Shown here one piece after another: positions 63,461-64,000 of a DNA stretch of 64,000 bases. The first letter of the stretch is position 1. Each line of letters begins with the position of its first letter. The DNA lies in NCBI GenBank assembly GCA_028285755.1, contig JANQOQ010000014.1, positions 310,001-374,000 on the forward strand, read 5' to 3'. Under the pieces are notes generated by a model, which ran no database searches, had not been told where the DNA came from, and was given only the letters and a program-made list of their open reading frames with translations. Origin of the DNA: Puniceicoccaceae bacterium. Lineage in GTDB: Bacteria > Verrucomicrobiota > Verrucomicrobiia > Opitutales > JAFGAQ01. The translations under genes and the position numbers were made by a program.

Positions 63461-64000
63461 TTAATCCCAAATATTCCAGGAGTCGCTGCTTCAGGCTATC
63501 TTTGTTGTATCGCTCTTGAATAAGTTTGCCTCCCCATTCCTGAAATTCTGAACGCTTGTTCCGGATGCTGATAATTTCGTCGGTATTTTCCAGATTTATA
63601 CCGAAGCGATATTGTTCGTTCATCTGCTGGATCTCCGAATCCAAAGGTGCATGAAAAATCACCGGTAAGCGGGCTTCGAGATAAGTAATGAGCTTCGTAG
63701 GAACTGAGTATTTGCCGAAACCGTCAGTTTCTTTAGGCATGTTCAAATATCCGGCGTCAAACGACTGCAGATGCGTAGCGATTTCATCCCGTGGAAGCAA
63801 TCCCCGTTTGACGAGCTTCACATTCTGCGGCCATACGCGGCCATCGGCGACTTTCAGGTTTTGATTATTGCCGAACCAGTGGATTTCAATGGCTCCAGCA
63901 ATCGATAGTTTGCTGAGCTTATCAATCAGGTGCTGAAACATTTCACCGCCGTATATCTGGCCTGTAATAGCAATGCGAAATGCATCCGGTTTGGATGTAG
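63453..64000 (-). CDS. Glycosyltransferase, C-terminal part (cut by window edge)
   Basis: The frame is open from the right window edge to the stop codon at 63453, so an internal methionine at 63941 is not the true start. Visible sequence begins DAFRIAITGQIYGGEMFQHL, the strand-loop seen at the start of a GT-B donor domain, continues with VKLVKRGLLPRDEIATHLQS and FGKYSVPTKLITYLEARLPVIFHAP, and ends in LLEYLGLNE. This matches the C-terminal half of family 4-like transferases. Polysaccharide genes therefore continue beyond the window. It overlaps the GT2 gene by 8 bp. Confidence 0.75.
   Translation of the reverse strand, partial: TSKPDAFRIAITGQIYGGEMFQHLIDKLSKLSIAGAIEIHWFGNNQNLKVADGRVWPQNVKLVKRGLLPRDEIATHLQSFDAGYLNMPKETDGFGKYSVPTKLITYLEARLPVIFHAPLDSEIQQMNEQYRFGINLENTDEIISIRNKRSEFQEWGGKLIQERYNKDSLKQRLLEYLGLNE

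Overview
The window looks like chromosomal DNA of a marine, heterotrophic Verrucomicrobiota bacterium, most likely of the Opitutae/Puniceicoccales type. This is an inference from gene content: a protein of the Minf_1886 family (otherwise known from Planctomycetes and Verrucomicrobia), several sulfatases, Gfo/Idh and TIM-barrel isomerase genes with twin-arginine (MNRRxF) leaders, tandem DUF11 proteins, and a Gram-negative envelope toolkit (BamD-like and LptE-like proteins, TonB-like domains). Most of the window is ordinary core genome with short gaps; no gene-free stretch exceeds about 300 bases, and there is no rRNA, CRISPR array, insertion sequence or prophage.

Layout. 1-8.1 kb: a cytochrome c/PQQ dehydrogenase fragment, a DUF983 protein, enolase, an anchored protein of unknown function, a secreted trypsin-like protease, leuB and metY. 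8.1-19.1 kb: tRNA-Ser(UGA), a pair of DnaA-box-like sites, hslR, a WcaJ-type initiating sugar-phosphate transferase, a secreted BNR-4 beta-propeller protein, metK-ahcY, and an operon of a Minf_1886 protein, hisC-hisB-hisH, gltA and an SRPBCC protein. 19.1-26.9 kb: a probable sulfated-glycan locus with two sulfatases, a Tat-exported oxidoreductase, a Tat-exported sugar isomerase-like protein and a secreted beta-helix protein, ending at tRNA-Tyr(GUA). 27.2-30.4 kb: two colinear DUF11 paralogues, one secreted and one a lipoprotein, closed by a strong terminator. 30.5-36.5 kb: a GNAT acetyltransferase, a MORN-repeat protein, a lone two-domain ABC permease, glmM and trpD.

36.5-45.0 kb is a plus-strand envelope/lipid run: uppP, rpmF (zinc-free L32), plsX, fabH, a BamD-like protein, an LptE-like protein, rpe, ispE and ptsI. 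45.0-48.4 kb holds ribD, an ECF sigma factor, a membrane protein that may control it, and a divergent periplasmic protein with two TonB-like domains. 48.4-54.2 kb: alaS, ygfZ, a DAHP synthase and malate dehydrogenase. From 54.2 kb to the right edge a minus-strand polysaccharide cluster contains a hexapeptide acetyltransferase, at least seven glycosyltransferases, a Wzy/O-antigen-ligase-like membrane protein and a sulfotransferase-like gene.

Taken together, the organism appears both to degrade sulfated polysaccharides (19-27 kb) and to make an exported polysaccharide that may itself be sulfated (54-64 kb). No wholly new system is evident. The most interesting leads are the sulfotransferase inside the export cluster, the Tat-led sulfatase/oxidoreductase/isomerase trio, the DUF11 pair, the sigma/membrane-protein/TonB-like arrangement, a hairpin that buries the trpD ribosome-binding site, and an intrinsic terminator only a few bases before alaS.
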